Assembly (NCBI RefSeq): GCF_002312805.1 | Contig: NZ_NMUA01000013.1 | Location: forward strand, 1-64,000 | Reading direction: 5' to 3' | Length of the DNA: 64,000 bases | From: Sphingobium sp. D43FB | Lineage (GTDB): Bacteria > Pseudomonadota > Alphaproteobacteria > Sphingomonadales > Sphingomonadaceae | In this document: positions 1-10,083 of the stretch, piece by piece | How the letters are laid out: every line of letters begins with the position of its first letter | Numbering within the stretch: the first letter of the stretch is position 1 | Notes under the pieces: generated by a model | The model's input: only the letters and a program-made list of their open reading frames with translations | What the model was told of the DNA's origin: nothing | Database searches by the model: none | Program-made: the position numbers and the translations under genes

Positions 1-75
1 AACTGCCGCCGCGAACCTAAGCCTCTGCAAGCTCAACCAAACCCAAAAATGTAGTGGTAACACTCGCGCCGGTGC

Positions 76-474
76 GTGCATGTCATTGAACAAAAATGCC
101 TTTTCCAAAAGCACTGTTCAAGTTGGGTCAAAGCTTCCACGCGGCTGAAAAAATATCAGCTCGCCGACATTGCTACTCAGGTATGGGTGATGCGCAGCTG
201 CGGTCTCACCATTTCACGGGCAACCATTCGTCACCTCGCTAGGCCGCTGAATTGGAAGCGACCCGATTATAACGCGGTATGCTTTACTGACGCCGACGTG
301 ACTCGACGAATAGAGAGCCATCTCGCCAGCCGCGAGGAAATCGCAGCAAGCGCTCGCGCAGTAATACGCGGCGCGGAGGTGCTGCGTGAAATGGGATCTC
401 ACTGCACACGCCCGTTCGCCTGCGAATTTCTGCGCCATTGTGGAAGTGCGTGCCAGGTGCCAACTCAATTTTGA
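76..474 (+). pseudogene. Remnant of a DUF2779-type PD-(D/E)XK nuclease gene
   Basis: The reading frame encodes a stretch that resembles the middle and end of DUF2779 proteins. It has a segment like VKASTRLKKYQLADIATQVW, where the family has its conserved Lys-Asp-...-Gln run, and near the end the cysteine cluster MGSHCTRPFACEFLRHCG, matching the family's GPHC..PY.C.F..HC pattern. The N-terminal part of such a protein and a proper start are missing: the frame has stops at about bases 52-60 and opens only from a GTG with no ribosome binding site. It stops soon after the cysteine cluster. I read it as a decayed fragment of a larger nuclease gene. The similarity is from memory of the family, not from a search. 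Confidence 0.5.
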
Positions 475-781
475 AATTTTGGGCTGACCGCTTAGGGTCG
501 TGAACTCCGCTGGCACGAAGGTAAGGTGATGGTGCCGACCTCGGCGTGCTGCGCTTCAATGCCGTTGCCGCCCTTCCTACAGCGCCTGGCCGATGCGTTT
601 TCATCAGGAGCACGACTTCGAAGAGATTATACAGTGTGATGGGCTGCGTCAGAAAAAAAAGGCTACACACATGTGACCGGTAAAGATATTCTCGTGCCCT
701 TATCAAATCAGTTACCCCGCTTTACTAATTCGTGGCACCACTGGATTAAAGTGGTCGAGGCACAAATTTTGACGGGGGTGT
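475..781. other. Intergenic region before the SNF2-type III operon
   Basis: This stretch of about 300 bases holds no convincing gene. It lies between the nuclease remnant and the SNF2 helicase gene and must carry the promoter of the following operon. It is AT-richer towards its right end, including a run of eight A near 652. I see no clear tandem repeat or terminator. Confidence 0.4.
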
Positions 782-3622
782 ATGCTAGAATATCTGCCTA
801 TCCAGGCCCACTATCACGCCCATCGCTTAACGGTTGCCGGTACAGCGGAAGATGCCTTTACCCGATCGTTGACATCTGCCCGTGTGGAGATGAACCCGCA
901 CCAGGTGGACGCCGCACTGTTCGCGTTGAAAGCTCCCTATGCGAAAGGGGTATTGCTCGCCGATGAGGTGGGCCTTGGGAAAACGATCGAAGCTGGACTG
1001 GTCATTTCTCAAAAATGGGCGGAGCAGAAAAAGCGTATTTTGCTTATCGTGCCCGCATCGCTTCGTAAGCAATGGCAACAAGAGTTGTTCGACAAATTTT
1101 CGCTACGGAGCCAGATACTCGAAGCCCGCACTTACAGCGAGCTGAAGAAGGGGGGGCAGGTCCGCCCGTTTGAGATTGGCGGCGGAATCCTTATCGCGTC
1201 CTATGAGTTCGCCGCCCGCAAGGCTGACGAAATTCATGCGGTCCGTTGGGACTTGGTGGTTTTTGACGAAGCCCACCGTCTCCGCAATGTCCATCGGAAA
1301 AACACCGCGAAGGGGGCAAAGGCGCTTAAGCAAGCAGTCGATGGCGCGTTCAAAATCTTGTTGACCGCCACCCCCCTACAGAACTCTCTAATGGAACTAT
1401 ACGGCATTGTGTCGATGATAGACGACATGCATTTCGGCGGCGAAAATGCCTTCCGCACACAATATGCCGGAGCCTCTACTCCGGCATCGCAGGAGATGTT
1501 GCGCGAACGCCTGAACTCGATTTGCCATAGGACTTTGCGGCGTCAAGTGCAGGAGGCTGGCCATATCAACTTCCGCCAGCGCCACGCCGTCACATTTAAA
1601 TTTGACCCCTACGACCAGGAAACATCGCTTTACGAGATGCTTTCGGCCTACCTGCAAGATACCGGCACAATCGCCTATGGTGGACGGACGAATGCACTCG
1701 TGGTCCTTCAAGCTCGTAAAAGCTTGGGGTCATCGACCCGCGCGGTTGCCAGCTACCTCGATACGCTACTGCAACGGCTCCTCACCAAGCAGCGCGCAGC
1801 GCCCGATATGACAGACGATTTCGAAGACAACTTTGACGAGGAACGCGACGCGTTTGAAGATGACAGCGCGGACGGCGGCGAGGAGCCAATTGATCCGGTC
1901 AAGCTGGCGGCAGAGATAGCTTTGGTTGAAGGGATGCGCGATCTTGCCCGGTCAATCGGCATCAATGCCAAGGGCGAGAAACTAGTCCACAATCTCCCCG
2001 GCGTGCTGGACGAGATCAGGGCTAAGGGCGGTAAGCGTAAGGCGGTAATTTTCACCGAAAGCGTGAGAACGCAGAAATATCTGAATCAACTGCTCACCGA
2101 CCACGGGTACGGGGGCGAGATCGTCCTCATGAACGGCTCGAACAACGACGATGAGAGTCGCGCCGTATATGCGGAATGGAAGGCGCGCCACGCCGGAACC
2201 GACCGTATTTCAGGTTCGAAAACAGCCGACATGAAGGCAGCTATTGTCGAAGCCTTCAAAAGCGACGAGAAAACGATCCTAATCGCCACCGAAAGCGGCG
2301 CTGAGGGCATCAACCTTCAATTCTGTTCACTTCTCATCAACTATGACCTGCCGTGGAATCCCCAGCGCGTCGAACAGCGGATTGGCCGATGCCATCGTTA
2401 TGGGCAGTTGGTCGATGTCACCGTCGTAAACATGCTCAACATGAAGAACCGGGCGGAAGCTCGCATCCACGAACTACTGGAAAAAAAGCTACACCTGTTC
2501 GACGGCGTATTCGGGTCGAGCGATGAGGTGCTGGGTATCCTCACCGATGGCATCGACTTTGAAAAGGAAGTGCTACGGATCATGCAGAAGGTCCGTTCCG
2601 ATGAGCAGGCAGATCGCGAGTTTGATGAACTGACCGCTCGGATTCAGGATAGCATCACTGCCGACCTTGAAGCTGCCCGCGCGAAGGTGCTGGAGAATAT
2701 GGATGGCGATGTTGTCGCCAAGCTCCATCGTCGCAACGAGGCTCTGGCGATCATCGTGCCGGACTTCAAGCAACGCCTGCTGATGCTGGCAAAAGCCGAA
2801 TTGCCCGACGCCGTGTTCCCGCGTCCTGACAGCGAGGATTTCGCGTGGGACGGAAAACAGTGGACCACAAAATGGCCGCTGGCGGACGAAAACGATTGGC
2901 AATTTTTTCGCGCTAATGAGGGTCTTGGTAATGACCTGATCGAGCGGGCTAAGGCGCGTGTGCTGAGCGAAGGCGCGGAAACGATTACCTTCGACCCAAC
3001 CGCCTATGCCTATCCCGGCCAGCTCGGCGGCGTGGTGGCACTGACAGGACAATCGGGGTGGCTTCGGGCATTCAAGGCGGTGATGCCAACGCCAGGTGCG
3101 GAGCGTGAAGAGATCATTGTCGTTGGTGAAACCGATGGGGGCGAGATGGCCCCCCCGCCGGTCTGCGACAAGATGATGCTGGCTCCGGCCCAATCCAGTG
3201 GGCGGGCCGAGAACATACCCGCTGCCCGGTTGTCCCAGCTACAGGATTACGAGTTTGGCCACTTCTCCGAGCGGATGAAGCAGGACAATTACAAATGGCT
3301 GATCGAAGAGGATGAACGGCTTAACCGCTACGCTCGCGACATGGAAATCGAGATCGAGTCCCAGATTGCCACGCTCGACGCCGAGCTGAAGGATTTGCAA
3401 CGGCAAAAGCTTTCTCCCAGCCTTAGCATGGAGGAAAAGGTGGAGTTGATGCGCGAAGTCAAAAAGAAAAATGATACGCGCGACGACCTGAAAATGAGCC
3501 AGTTCGAGGTCAAGAAGCAGATCGGCAAGGAGATAAGCGAGAAGCTTGATGCGTTCTCTGACTTACTGAACAAGGAGCCTCGCTTGGAAGAGATGTTCAC
3601 CCTGCGCTGGACGGTGGCGTAA
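782..3622 (+). CDS. SNF2-family helicase, first gene of a type III-like restriction operon
   Basis: A 946-residue SF2 helicase of the SNF2/RapA class. Walker A is DEVGLGKTIEAG near residue 60, the DEAH box DEAHRLRN near 161, motif III LTATPLQNS near 193, and the C-terminal motifs ATESGAEGINLQ near 502 and RIGRCHRYGQ near 532. An acidic linker (about residues 345-370) separates the two ATPase lobes, and the last 100 residues are a charged coiled coil. The family moves along double-stranded DNA and remodels bound proteins. Relatives occur in DISARM (DrmD) and other restriction-like loci. The ATG at 782 has a G-rich stretch just upstream. The next gene starts 3 bases after its stop, so the four genes to 8971 look like one transcript. 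The role in the restriction complex is inferred from context. Confidence 0.85.
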   Translation: MLEYLPIQAHYHAHRLTVAGTAEDAFTRSLTSARVEMNPHQVDAALFALKAPYAKGVLLADEVGLGKTIEAGLVISQKWAEQKKRILLIVPASLRKQWQQELFDKFSLRSQILEARTYSELKKGGQVRPFEIGGGILIASYEFAARKADEIHAVRWDLVVFDEAHRLRNVHRKNTAKGAKALKQAVDGAFKILLTATPLQNSLMELYGIVSMIDDMHFGGENAFRTQYAGASTPASQEMLRERLNSICHRTLRRQVQEAGHINFRQRHAVTFKFDPYDQETSLYEMLSAYLQDTGTIAYGGRTNALVVLQARKSLGSSTRAVASYLDTLLQRLLTKQRAAPDMTDDFEDNFDEERDAFEDDSADGGEEPIDPVKLAAEIALVEGMRDLARSIGINAKGEKLVHNLPGVLDEIRAKGGKRKAVIFTESVRTQKYLNQLLTDHGYGGEIVLMNGSNNDDESRAVYAEWKARHAGTDRISGSKTADMKAAIVEAFKSDEKTILIATESGAEGINLQFCSLLINYDLPWNPQRVEQRIGRCHRYGQLVDVTVVNMLNMKNRAEARIHELLEKKLHLFDGVFGSSDEVLGILTDGIDFEKEVLRIMQKVRSDEQADREFDELTARIQDSITADLEAARAKVLENMDGDVVAKLHRRNEALAIIVPDFKQRLLMLAKAELPDAVFPRPDSEDFAWDGKQWTTKWPLADENDWQFFRANEGLGNDLIERAKARVLSEGAETITFDPTAYAYPGQLGGVVALTGQSGWLRAFKAVMPTPGAEREEIIVVGETDGGEMAPPPVCDKMMLAPAQSSGRAENIPAARLSQLQDYEFGHFSERMKQDNYKWLIEEDERLNRYARDMEIEIESQIATLDAELKDLQRQKLSPSLSMEEKVELMREVKKKNDTRDDLKMSQFEVKKQIGKEISEKLDAFSDLLNKEPRLEEMFTLRWTVA

Positions 3623-3625
3623 CCC

Positions 3626-4621
3626 ATGCTCGCGGAGTTCGGACAAGCTCCTGTTTGCCTCGAACTCGACCTCAACAGCTATGACGGGCCTTGGACGCAT
3701 GTTGAGCGCTTTCGGGCGCGGTCTGGTTGGCTGATGGTGGCCGATGCTCGTTTGACGAGTGGCCAGCATGAACATGAGACGAGTGTAGTGGTTGCCTGTG
3801 ATGAATGGGGGGAGCCAGTGCCGAGTTTCATGGCACCTAACCTGCTTGCCTGCGCCTGCTCATTCCCAATGCCATGCGCGGATTACCCTCCCGACGAATT
3901 GGAAGAACTGCTTCGCCTGGAAGGGCGCGAACTGAAGCGTCGCTGGCTTCGCGAAAACAACATGCACCTCTCGCGCCTGCATTCACGTGGGATTGAAGAG
4001 ATCGCCATATTGGAGGGGCGAGCCGCGCGGGATGTGGATTCCATTGATAAGCACGTCGCCGATATACGGCGAAGGCGTCGATTGTTAGGTGTGTCGGAAA
4101 GCCATCGGCGATTTTTCGACGAAACCATCGTGGAACTGGAGCAGGCGCAGGATGCTGTTGTAGCGCAACTTACCGCCGACAGGGCTGTGATCCGACATCG
4201 GATGGAGCAGGCGGAGAGTGACCTGATTGCCCAAAGCCGGATAAAAATCGAGTTCCGGCCTGCCTATCAGGTGAACTGGTTCGTCCGGCCTGAGCGGGAC
4301 GAGGTGGCCGATATGGTGGATGACATTCGCAATGCCCCGCCCATTCCTCGCGACCTATTTTCCCACGCATTGTCATGGCCTCAGCCATCTTTGGCATTTC
4401 GGGTAGACGCTGATCGCCAGATACGACGGGTCGATACAGAGATTTCGCGCTTGGAGAGGCGGGCCGCCACCATCACCTACTCCCTTGGCGAAGGTTCGGC
4501 CTCATTGCGTTTCGGCGATCGAACGGCATTGCGTCGGGATATGAAAATCGTGAAGACGGCATTGATTGCCGCGCGCCAAGAGCGGGCGGGTTGGATTGCG
4601 AAGAGAAACGGTAGCGGATGA
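3626..4621 (+). CDS. Coiled-coil protein of unknown function in the SNF2-Mod-Res operon
   Basis: A 331-residue protein that I do not recognise. The first 90 residues look globular, with a short cysteine-rich stretch (LLACACSFPMPC). From about residue 100 it is mostly charged helix rich in Glu and Arg, probably coiled coil, with no signal peptide or membrane segment. It sits between the SNF2 helicase (3-base gap) and the methyltransferase (its stop overlaps the next ATG in an ATGA arrangement), so it is very likely co-translated with them. A structural, linker or regulatory subunit is the natural guess, but nothing in the sequence shows an enzymatic motif. Confidence 0.75.
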   Translation: MLAEFGQAPVCLELDLNSYDGPWTHVERFRARSGWLMVADARLTSGQHEHETSVVVACDEWGEPVPSFMAPNLLACACSFPMPCADYPPDELEELLRLEGRELKRRWLRENNMHLSRLHSRGIEEIAILEGRAARDVDSIDKHVADIRRRRRLLGVSESHRRFFDETIVELEQAQDAVVAQLTADRAVIRHRMEQAESDLIAQSRIKIEFRPAYQVNWFVRPERDEVADMVDDIRNAPPIPRDLFSHALSWPQPSLAFRVDADRQIRRVDTEISRLERRAATITYSLGEGSASLRFGDRTALRRDMKIVKTALIAARQERAGWIAKRNGSG

Positions 4622-6276
4622 GTAAGAAAACCAAGCTGGAACTGACCTGGCCCGGTAAGGAGGAGCGTCCCAAGCTGGAGCCGCGCATCCTGATCGAACA
4701 TCCCGAAAAGAGCTATCACGCGGCGACGCGCCGTGAGGGCGACGTGTTCGACAATATGCTCATCAAGGGGGATAATCTGCTCGCGCTCAAGGCGCTGGAA
4801 GCGGATTACGCGGGCAAGGTGAAATGCGTTTTCATTGATCCGCCCTACAACACGGGATCGGCTTTCACCCATTATGATGACGGGCTGGAGCACTCGCTTT
4901 GGCTAAGTCTCATTCGCGACCGGCTTGAAATGATAAGATGCCTGCTTTCCGACAGCGGTTCATTATGGATTACAATTGACGATAACGAAGCTCATTACCT
5001 CAAAGTTTTATGCGATGAAGTCTTTGGGCGCAGAAACTTTGTATCGAACATAGTTTGGCAAAAGACACTGACCAGACGTAATGACGCTCGCGCTGTTTCC
5101 GCTGCTCACGATCACGTCTTGGTTTACGCGAAGTCATTTTACGGCTTTGAGGTCAACAAGCTTGATTCAGGGGCAAAACAACGGGCTACCTACACCAATC
5201 GTGACAATGACCCACGAGGGGATTGGCTGGCAGTGCCATTTCATGCGCCGAATATAAGGCCCAATCTCACTTATGAAATCATTACTCCAGGTGGGCGATC
5301 ATTATGGCCTCCAAAGGGTAGGTGCTGGAGCACGACAAGGGAACGCTTCGAGGAGCTTCTTGCGGATAATCGGATTTATTTTGGGCTGGACGGCAATGGA
5401 ATGGCTCAACGAAAGAAGTTTTGGGATGAGTCGGATAACAAAATGGTTCCTTGGTCTTGGTGGGGATACGAGGAAGCAGGAGACAACAGAGAGGCGAATA
5501 AGGAAGCAAAGGCTATTGCAGAGAATGCCGGTATTCAGGAAAAATTTGACACTCCAAAACCTGAAAAATTGCTCAAACTGATTATCGACGTAGCAACCAA
5601 CCCCGGCGACATTGTGCTCGACTCCTTCGCAGGTTCCGGCACCACGGGTGCAGTCGCCCACAAAATGGGCCGTCGCTGGATCATGGTCGAGATTGGCGAC
5701 CATGCTGACACGCATATCGTCCCGCGCTTGCAAAAGGTGATCGACGGCAGCGATCAGGGGGGCATTTCCAAGGCGGTCGATTGGCAGGGCGGCGGCGGGT
5801 TCCGCTATTACACTCTGGCACCTTCGCTGCTCGAAAAGGACCGTTGGGGCAATTGGGTGATTGCGCGCGAATATAACGCGGCGATGCTGGCGGAGGCGAT
5901 GTGCAAGCATCTGGGCTTCAGCTATGCCCCCTCGCAGGACGAGGCGGAATATTGGCGGCACGGCCAGTCGAGCGAGACGGACTTTCTCTATGTCACGACG
6001 CAGAGCCTGACGCATGAGGCGCTACGCCTGTTGGCCGAAGAAGTCGGGCCGCATCGCACGTTAATGGTCTGCGCCAAGGCATTCAGCGGCAATCTGGACA
6101 GCTTCGCCAATCTCACGTGCCGCAAAATCCCCTCGACCATCCTCACCAAATGCGAATGGGGGCGGGACGATTATTCGTTGAATGTCGCCGCCCTGCCCGA
6201 ACCGGAAGCGCCTAAGCCGGAAAGTGCCGGGCCGTTGTTCGATGTGAGCGATGCTGGGGGACAAGCCGATGGCTGA
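4618..6276 (+). CDS. mod: Site-specific DNA methyltransferase, type III Mod-like
   Basis: A 552-residue amino-methyltransferase of the beta class: motif IV (DPPYNTGS, about residues 74-81) precedes the AdoMet-binding motif I ([12 protein letters not shown], about 334-345). This order and the partner gene are typical of type III Mod subunits, which methylate adenine in an asymmetric target and give sequence specificity to the Res subunit. The central part between the motifs (roughly bases 4925-5590) should hold the target-recognition domain and is clearly AT-richer than both ends of the gene, which suggests that this part was exchanged by recombination. The start overlaps the upstream stop (ATGA). 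The specificity cannot be read from sequence. Confidence 0.9.
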   Translation: MSKKTKLELTWPGKEERPKLEPRILIEHPEKSYHAATRREGDVFDNMLIKGDNLLALKALEADYAGKVKCVFIDPPYNTGSAFTHYDDGLEHSLWLSLIRDRLEMIRCLLSDSGSLWITIDDNEAHYLKVLCDEVFGRRNFVSNIVWQKTLTRRNDARAVSAAHDHVLVYAKSFYGFEVNKLDSGAKQRATYTNRDNDPRGDWLAVPFHAPNIRPNLTYEIITPGGRSLWPPKGRCWSTTRERFEELLADNRIYFGLDGNGMAQRKKFWDESDNKMVPWSWWGYEEAGDNREANKEAKAIAENAGIQEKFDTPKPEKLLKLIIDVATNPGDIVLDSFAGSGTTGAVAHKMGRRWIMVEIGDHADTHIVPRLQKVIDGSDQGGISKAVDWQGGGGFRYYTLAPSLLEKDRWGNWVIAREYNAAMLAEAMCKHLGFSYAPSQDEAEYWRHGQSSETDFLYVTTQSLTHEALRLLAEEVGPHRTLMVCAKAFSGNLDSFANLTCRKIPSTILTKCEWGRDDYSLNVAALPEPEAPKPESAGPLFDVSDAGGQADG

Positions 6277-8971
6277 TGCTCCCGTCACGCTGACGCAAAA
6301 CCAGCGCATCCGCCGCCAAGTCGCGCAACGCCTCTCGCTCCGCAAGCCGCAGGAAGAGGCGCTGAACATCCTCACCGACATTGCCGACCGGATCGACTGG
6401 CGCGGTGAGGTCGATTGCGCCGCGCTGCTGGCGGAGATTGCCGCTGCTTATCCATCGGTCGAAAGTTTTGAGCGGGCCTTCCCCTCGCTGTGCTTCGCGC
6501 TGGCAACCGGCGTCGGCAAGACGCGGTTGATGGGCGCGTTCATCACCTATCTGTATCTGACGGGCCGCTCCAAAAACTTCTTCCTGCTCGCACCCAACAC
6601 AACGATCTATGACAAGCTGGTCGAGGATTTCTCGCGTCAATCTTCCCCCAAATATGTATTCCGGGGTGTTGCTGAGTTCGCCCAGACCCCGCCGATAATC
6701 GTCACCGGCGACACATGGGACGAAGGGCGCGGCATTCGCGGTAGCCAGCTTATCGGCGACGCTATCATCAACATCTTTAACGTCGATAAGATCAACAAGG
6801 AAAAGGGCCGCATTCGGTCTTTCCGAGAGACACTGGGCGAGAGCTATTTCGATTATCTGGCGGGTCTCGATGACCTGGTCATGTTGATGGACGAAGCACA
6901 CCGCTACCGGGCGAAGGCGGCCGCGAACGCCGTATATGACCTGAAGCCCAAGCTGGGTCTGGAACTGACCGCGACGCCGAAGACCGTCGGAGCCAGCCCC
7001 AAGGACTTCAAGAATGTCATCTACCAATATGGCCTCGGCCAGGCGATGGCGGACGGCTATATCAAGGAACCCGCCGTCGCCACACGCGAGAACTTCCGCC
7101 GCGCCGATTATGACGATGCCCAGCTTGAGCGGATCATGCTTGAAGACGGCGTCACCTACCACGAACAGGTCAAGGTTGAGCTGGAGCTATATGCGCGGCA
7201 GACGGGCCGCGCCGTGGTGCATCCGTTCATGCTGGTGGTCGCGCGCGATACCGCCCATGCGAAGGATTTGCACGCCTATCTGGAAAGCGATGCCTTTTTT
7301 GGCAGCGCGTATCGCGGGCGCGTGATTGAGGTTCACTCCAACCAGACCGGCGAAGAGAGCAACGAGGCGATGGCGCGGCTGGTGAGCCTTGAGCATGACG
7401 CGCAGACCGACATCGTGATTCACGTCAACAAGCTGAAAGAAGGCTGGGACGTCACCAACCTCTACACCATCGTGCCGCTGCGCGCGTCGGCATCGGAAAT
7501 CCTCACCGAACAGACATTGGGGCGTGGTCTGCGCCTGCCCTATGGCGCGCGGACGGGTAACGAGATGGTCGATACGCTGACCGTCATCGCCCATGACCGG
7601 TTTGATGATGTGATCCGGGAGGCGCGCAAGCCCGACTCCATTCTCGCCATGAAAACGCTGACCATCGGCGAAGGCGGAGACATTACGCCGGAGCATCGTG
7701 AAGTCGTCTCCATGCCCACTGCAGCGGAAGCGGTGTTCACCGGCTGGCAGTTAGCGCTTCCCGGCCATGTTGCCGAAGAGCGCGCCGCATATGCCCCGCC
7801 CACGCCAGAGCAGGTGGCCTATGCCGACGCGACGATGCTGTTCATCCGCGATAAGTATGAGCGGACGCTGACGGGTGGGCTTGCCGACCTTCGCAAGCCC
7901 GAAGTGCAGGCGGAGATTGCCCGCGACGTGCGGAAGGCTACGGAGGCAGCTCAGGGCAGTTTCGAGACGGTCATGCCGACTGCCGACGTTGAACGGCTGG
8001 TCGCTGAGATTGCCGTTTCTGTCGCCGACAATAGCATCGAGATACCCGAAATTGTCGTCCTGCCTAGCCGTGAGGTCAATTTCTGGTTCGATGACTTCGA
8101 CCTGAGCAGGCTGGAGACGATCCGCTTTCAGCCCAGCTCCGACACCATCCTGATCCGCAATCTGCGGACGGATGTGCAGCGCGAGTTGGCGCGCGCGCAG
8201 GAAGGGCCGCGCGAGACGCGGACAGAAAACTATATCCTCCGTCATCTGATGGATTTCCCGGAAGTTGATTACGACAGCCAGGCCGACCTTCTCTACAAGC
8301 TATCAGGCCAGATGGTAGAAAGGCTCCGCACTTACCTCTCCACACAGGAGGAGGTTGATGCCGTCGCGCTGGAGCATGGCAAGGCACTGGCCCGTTTCAT
8401 CTTCGAGCAGATGCGCGCTCATTACAGGGAGACCCCCGCCGAATATCGTGCGCGGCGGGTCCGATCCTTTAAGGCATTAAAACCACAGCAGTTGGGGGTG
8501 AGCCTGGCGAAACGATTGCCACTTATACAGGCAGCGAACCCGCTGTCGTCTACGCCCGGCTACCTGTTCTACGGCTCCAAAAAATGCCCATACCAGTTTC
8601 AGAAGTTTGACAGCGACCCTGAACGCCGGTTCGCCGCAATCGTCGACAGCGACCGGATGCCTGCCGTGCTCAAATGGCTGCGTCCGGCCAGTGGCCAATT
8701 CGACATCGAATATGATCGCGGGCGGCGTTACGAGCCGGACTTCGTCGTGGAATGCGATGACTGCAAATTAATTGTGGAAATCAAAGCTGAGCGCGAATTG
8801 ACCGATCCGATCGTTCTGGAGAAGGAGCGGGCAGCGATGATCTGGGTCGCCAATGCGAACAGCTTCGCGACTGAGGGGGACGGTAAACCCTGGCGATACA
8901 TCTTGCTCGCGGACACCCAGGTCATGGAGAGCCTGACATTGTCAGGCCTGTTGTCGCGCGCCAGCGAATGA
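6269..8971 (+). CDS. res: Type III-like restriction subunit: DEAD/DEAH helicase with PD-(D/E)XK nuclease
   Basis: About 900 residues. The N-terminal SF2 helicase has Walker [11 protein letters not shown] near residue 78, DEAH box MDEAHRYRA near 207, motif III LTATPKT near 232 and an arginine-containing motif VI region ([11 protein letters not shown]). Near the C terminus, [12 protein letters not shown] followed by LIVEIKAE (about 820-840) forms the PD...ExK nuclease core of type III Res subunits. I prefer the ATG at 6269 because a GGGGGAC ribosome binding site lies 8 bases upstream; an ATG at 6251 in the same frame has none. The gene overlaps the end of mod, so Mod and Res are probably translated together and form the restriction complex. 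Confidence 0.88.
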   Translation: MADAPVTLTQNQRIRRQVAQRLSLRKPQEEALNILTDIADRIDWRGEVDCAALLAEIAAAYPSVESFERAFPSLCFALATGVGKTRLMGAFITYLYLTGRSKNFFLLAPNTTIYDKLVEDFSRQSSPKYVFRGVAEFAQTPPIIVTGDTWDEGRGIRGSQLIGDAIINIFNVDKINKEKGRIRSFRETLGESYFDYLAGLDDLVMLMDEAHRYRAKAAANAVYDLKPKLGLELTATPKTVGASPKDFKNVIYQYGLGQAMADGYIKEPAVATRENFRRADYDDAQLERIMLEDGVTYHEQVKVELELYARQTGRAVVHPFMLVVARDTAHAKDLHAYLESDAFFGSAYRGRVIEVHSNQTGEESNEAMARLVSLEHDAQTDIVIHVNKLKEGWDVTNLYTIVPLRASASEILTEQTLGRGLRLPYGARTGNEMVDTLTVIAHDRFDDVIREARKPDSILAMKTLTIGEGGDITPEHREVVSMPTAAEAVFTGWQLALPGHVAEERAAYAPPTPEQVAYADATMLFIRDKYERTLTGGLADLRKPEVQAEIARDVRKATEAAQGSFETVMPTADVERLVAEIAVSVADNSIEIPEIVVLPSREVNFWFDDFDLSRLETIRFQPSSDTILIRNLRTDVQRELARAQEGPRETRTENYILRHLMDFPEVDYDSQADLLYKLSGQMVERLRTYLSTQEEVDAVALEHGKALARFIFEQMRAHYRETPAEYRARRVRSFKALKPQQLGVSLAKRLPLIQAANPLSSTPGYLFYGSKKCPYQFQKFDSDPERRFAAIVDSDRMPAVLKWLRPASGQFDIEYDRGRRYEPDFVVECDDCKLIVEIKAERELTDPIVLEKERAAMIWVANANSFATEGDGKPWRYILLADTQVMESLTLSGLLSRASE

Positions 8972-9028
8972 AGTGCTCGCGCGCCGGCGCGCATCATGCG
9001 GCATAAAAAGTAGGGAGAGGACGCGAGA

Positions 9029-9472
9029 ATGCCATTTAATCTAAAAGGCGGCCGCCCGAAGAATATGAACCAAGGCACCTATTGGGTGCAGCGGCAGGTC
9101 GCCGGGCAAACCCGTGTCGAAGCTCACGAGAGGCGTATCGCAATGGCAAATGAAAAGGCGACTGCCTTCAATGAGCGATATGAGAGGATCGTGCAGAACT
9201 GCATTGGATATCACTCCCGGCACCAAGGTGAAGCCATGTCTGGGACGCAAAAACAGGTTACGGCCCTGACGGAAAAAATAACGGAATATGGTAATCTGAA
9301 AGAATGGATCGATAAGCATATCGATGATGCCAAAAGCACAGATTTGAACAGATTAGCGACTCTTGGTCGCGCCGTCATCGTGAGTTGTGCAAAGGCCCGA
9401 AAACAGGATGTGCATTATGAGGCGTCATCGAAAGTCCTGACCGTATCTGGCGTCGCCATGAAATTCGGCTGA
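9029..9472 (+). CDS. Small hypothetical protein downstream of the restriction operon
   Basis: A 147-residue, basic, largely helical protein that I do not recognise. The N terminus (NLKGGRPKNMNQGTYWVQRQ) is Lys/Arg-rich and may bind nucleic acid. There is no signal peptide, membrane segment or catalytic motif. A GGGAGAGG stretch lies about 10 bases upstream of the ATG. It begins 57 bases after res on the same strand, so it may be the tail of that operon or a separate accessory gene. Confidence 0.55.
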   Translation: MPFNLKGGRPKNMNQGTYWVQRQVAGQTRVEAHERRIAMANEKATAFNERYERIVQNCIGYHSRHQGEAMSGTQKQVTALTEKITEYGNLKEWIDKHIDDAKSTDLNRLATLGRAVIVSCAKARKQDVHYEASSKVLTVSGVAMKFG

Positions 9473-9496
9473 TCCAGCAGAGGGGCCACTAGTTTT

Positions 9497-9958
9497 GTGA
9501 CGAAATTACCAACATTTTACGGTCGTGTCGCCTTGGCTGCTTTTGCTGACTATCTCGCTGAGGATCAAGGCGGGTGGGAAACGCCAGAAAAGTTGCGCGG
9601 GGTCACCAAGCGAAATGGATATGCCAATCATCTCGCTGTTTCCCACTTTCTGGATGAGCTGAAAGCTGTCCGTGCGCGACGCGTCTATCTGGCAGACGGC
9701 CGCACGAGCCCAATCTGCCGCGCTCGTTTCCGACAACCCGGTGAACAGCCTGATTTACCCGCTCAAGAGGGGGTCTTCGGCTTTGGCAAAGTCGTAATTG
9801 GATTGAACGGCATCAGGGCGAGGTCGTACGCGACAGGCGTTCTCATGATCGCCGACAGATGGGGAGATGCTGTGTGCTACGGAACATCGCCTAACGCAGC
9901 GTTTGCCGACATTGCCTGGGAAGCCGATGAGTGGGACTTACCTGACCCTACCTGTTGA
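9497..9958 (+). CDS. Small hypothetical protein
   Basis: A 153-residue soluble protein of unknown function starting at GTG 9497, with AGGGG about 10 bases upstream. It follows the previous gene by 24 bases on the same strand, so the two may be co-transcribed. The N-terminal half looks helical. The C-terminal half is rich in Gly and aromatic residues and ends in an acidic tail (WEADEWDLPDPTC). No family motif is visible. It converges with the YhaN-like ATPase gene. Confidence 0.5.
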   Translation: MTKLPTFYGRVALAAFADYLAEDQGGWETPEKLRGVTKRNGYANHLAVSHFLDELKAVRARRVYLADGRTSPICRARFRQPGEQPDLPAQEGVFGFGKVVIGLNGIRARSYATGVLMIADRWGDAVCYGTSPNAAFADIAWEADEWDLPDPTC

Positions 9959-10083
9959 TTGCCATTGAGAAGTGATCGTGGGAAACCTGCCCCCAAACTG
10001 AGGGCCTCGAAGCCGCGATACCACCGGCACCTAAGTGAAACGGTAGTAGCCAAAGCGCTGAGGCCCGTTCCAATTCACGCAAC

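Noticed and set aside
782..8971. DISARM system
   Set aside because: The SNF2 helicase and methyltransferase fit, but no DUF1998 (DrmB) or phospholipase D (DrmC) gene is present, and the methyltransferase/Res pair is of type III kind.
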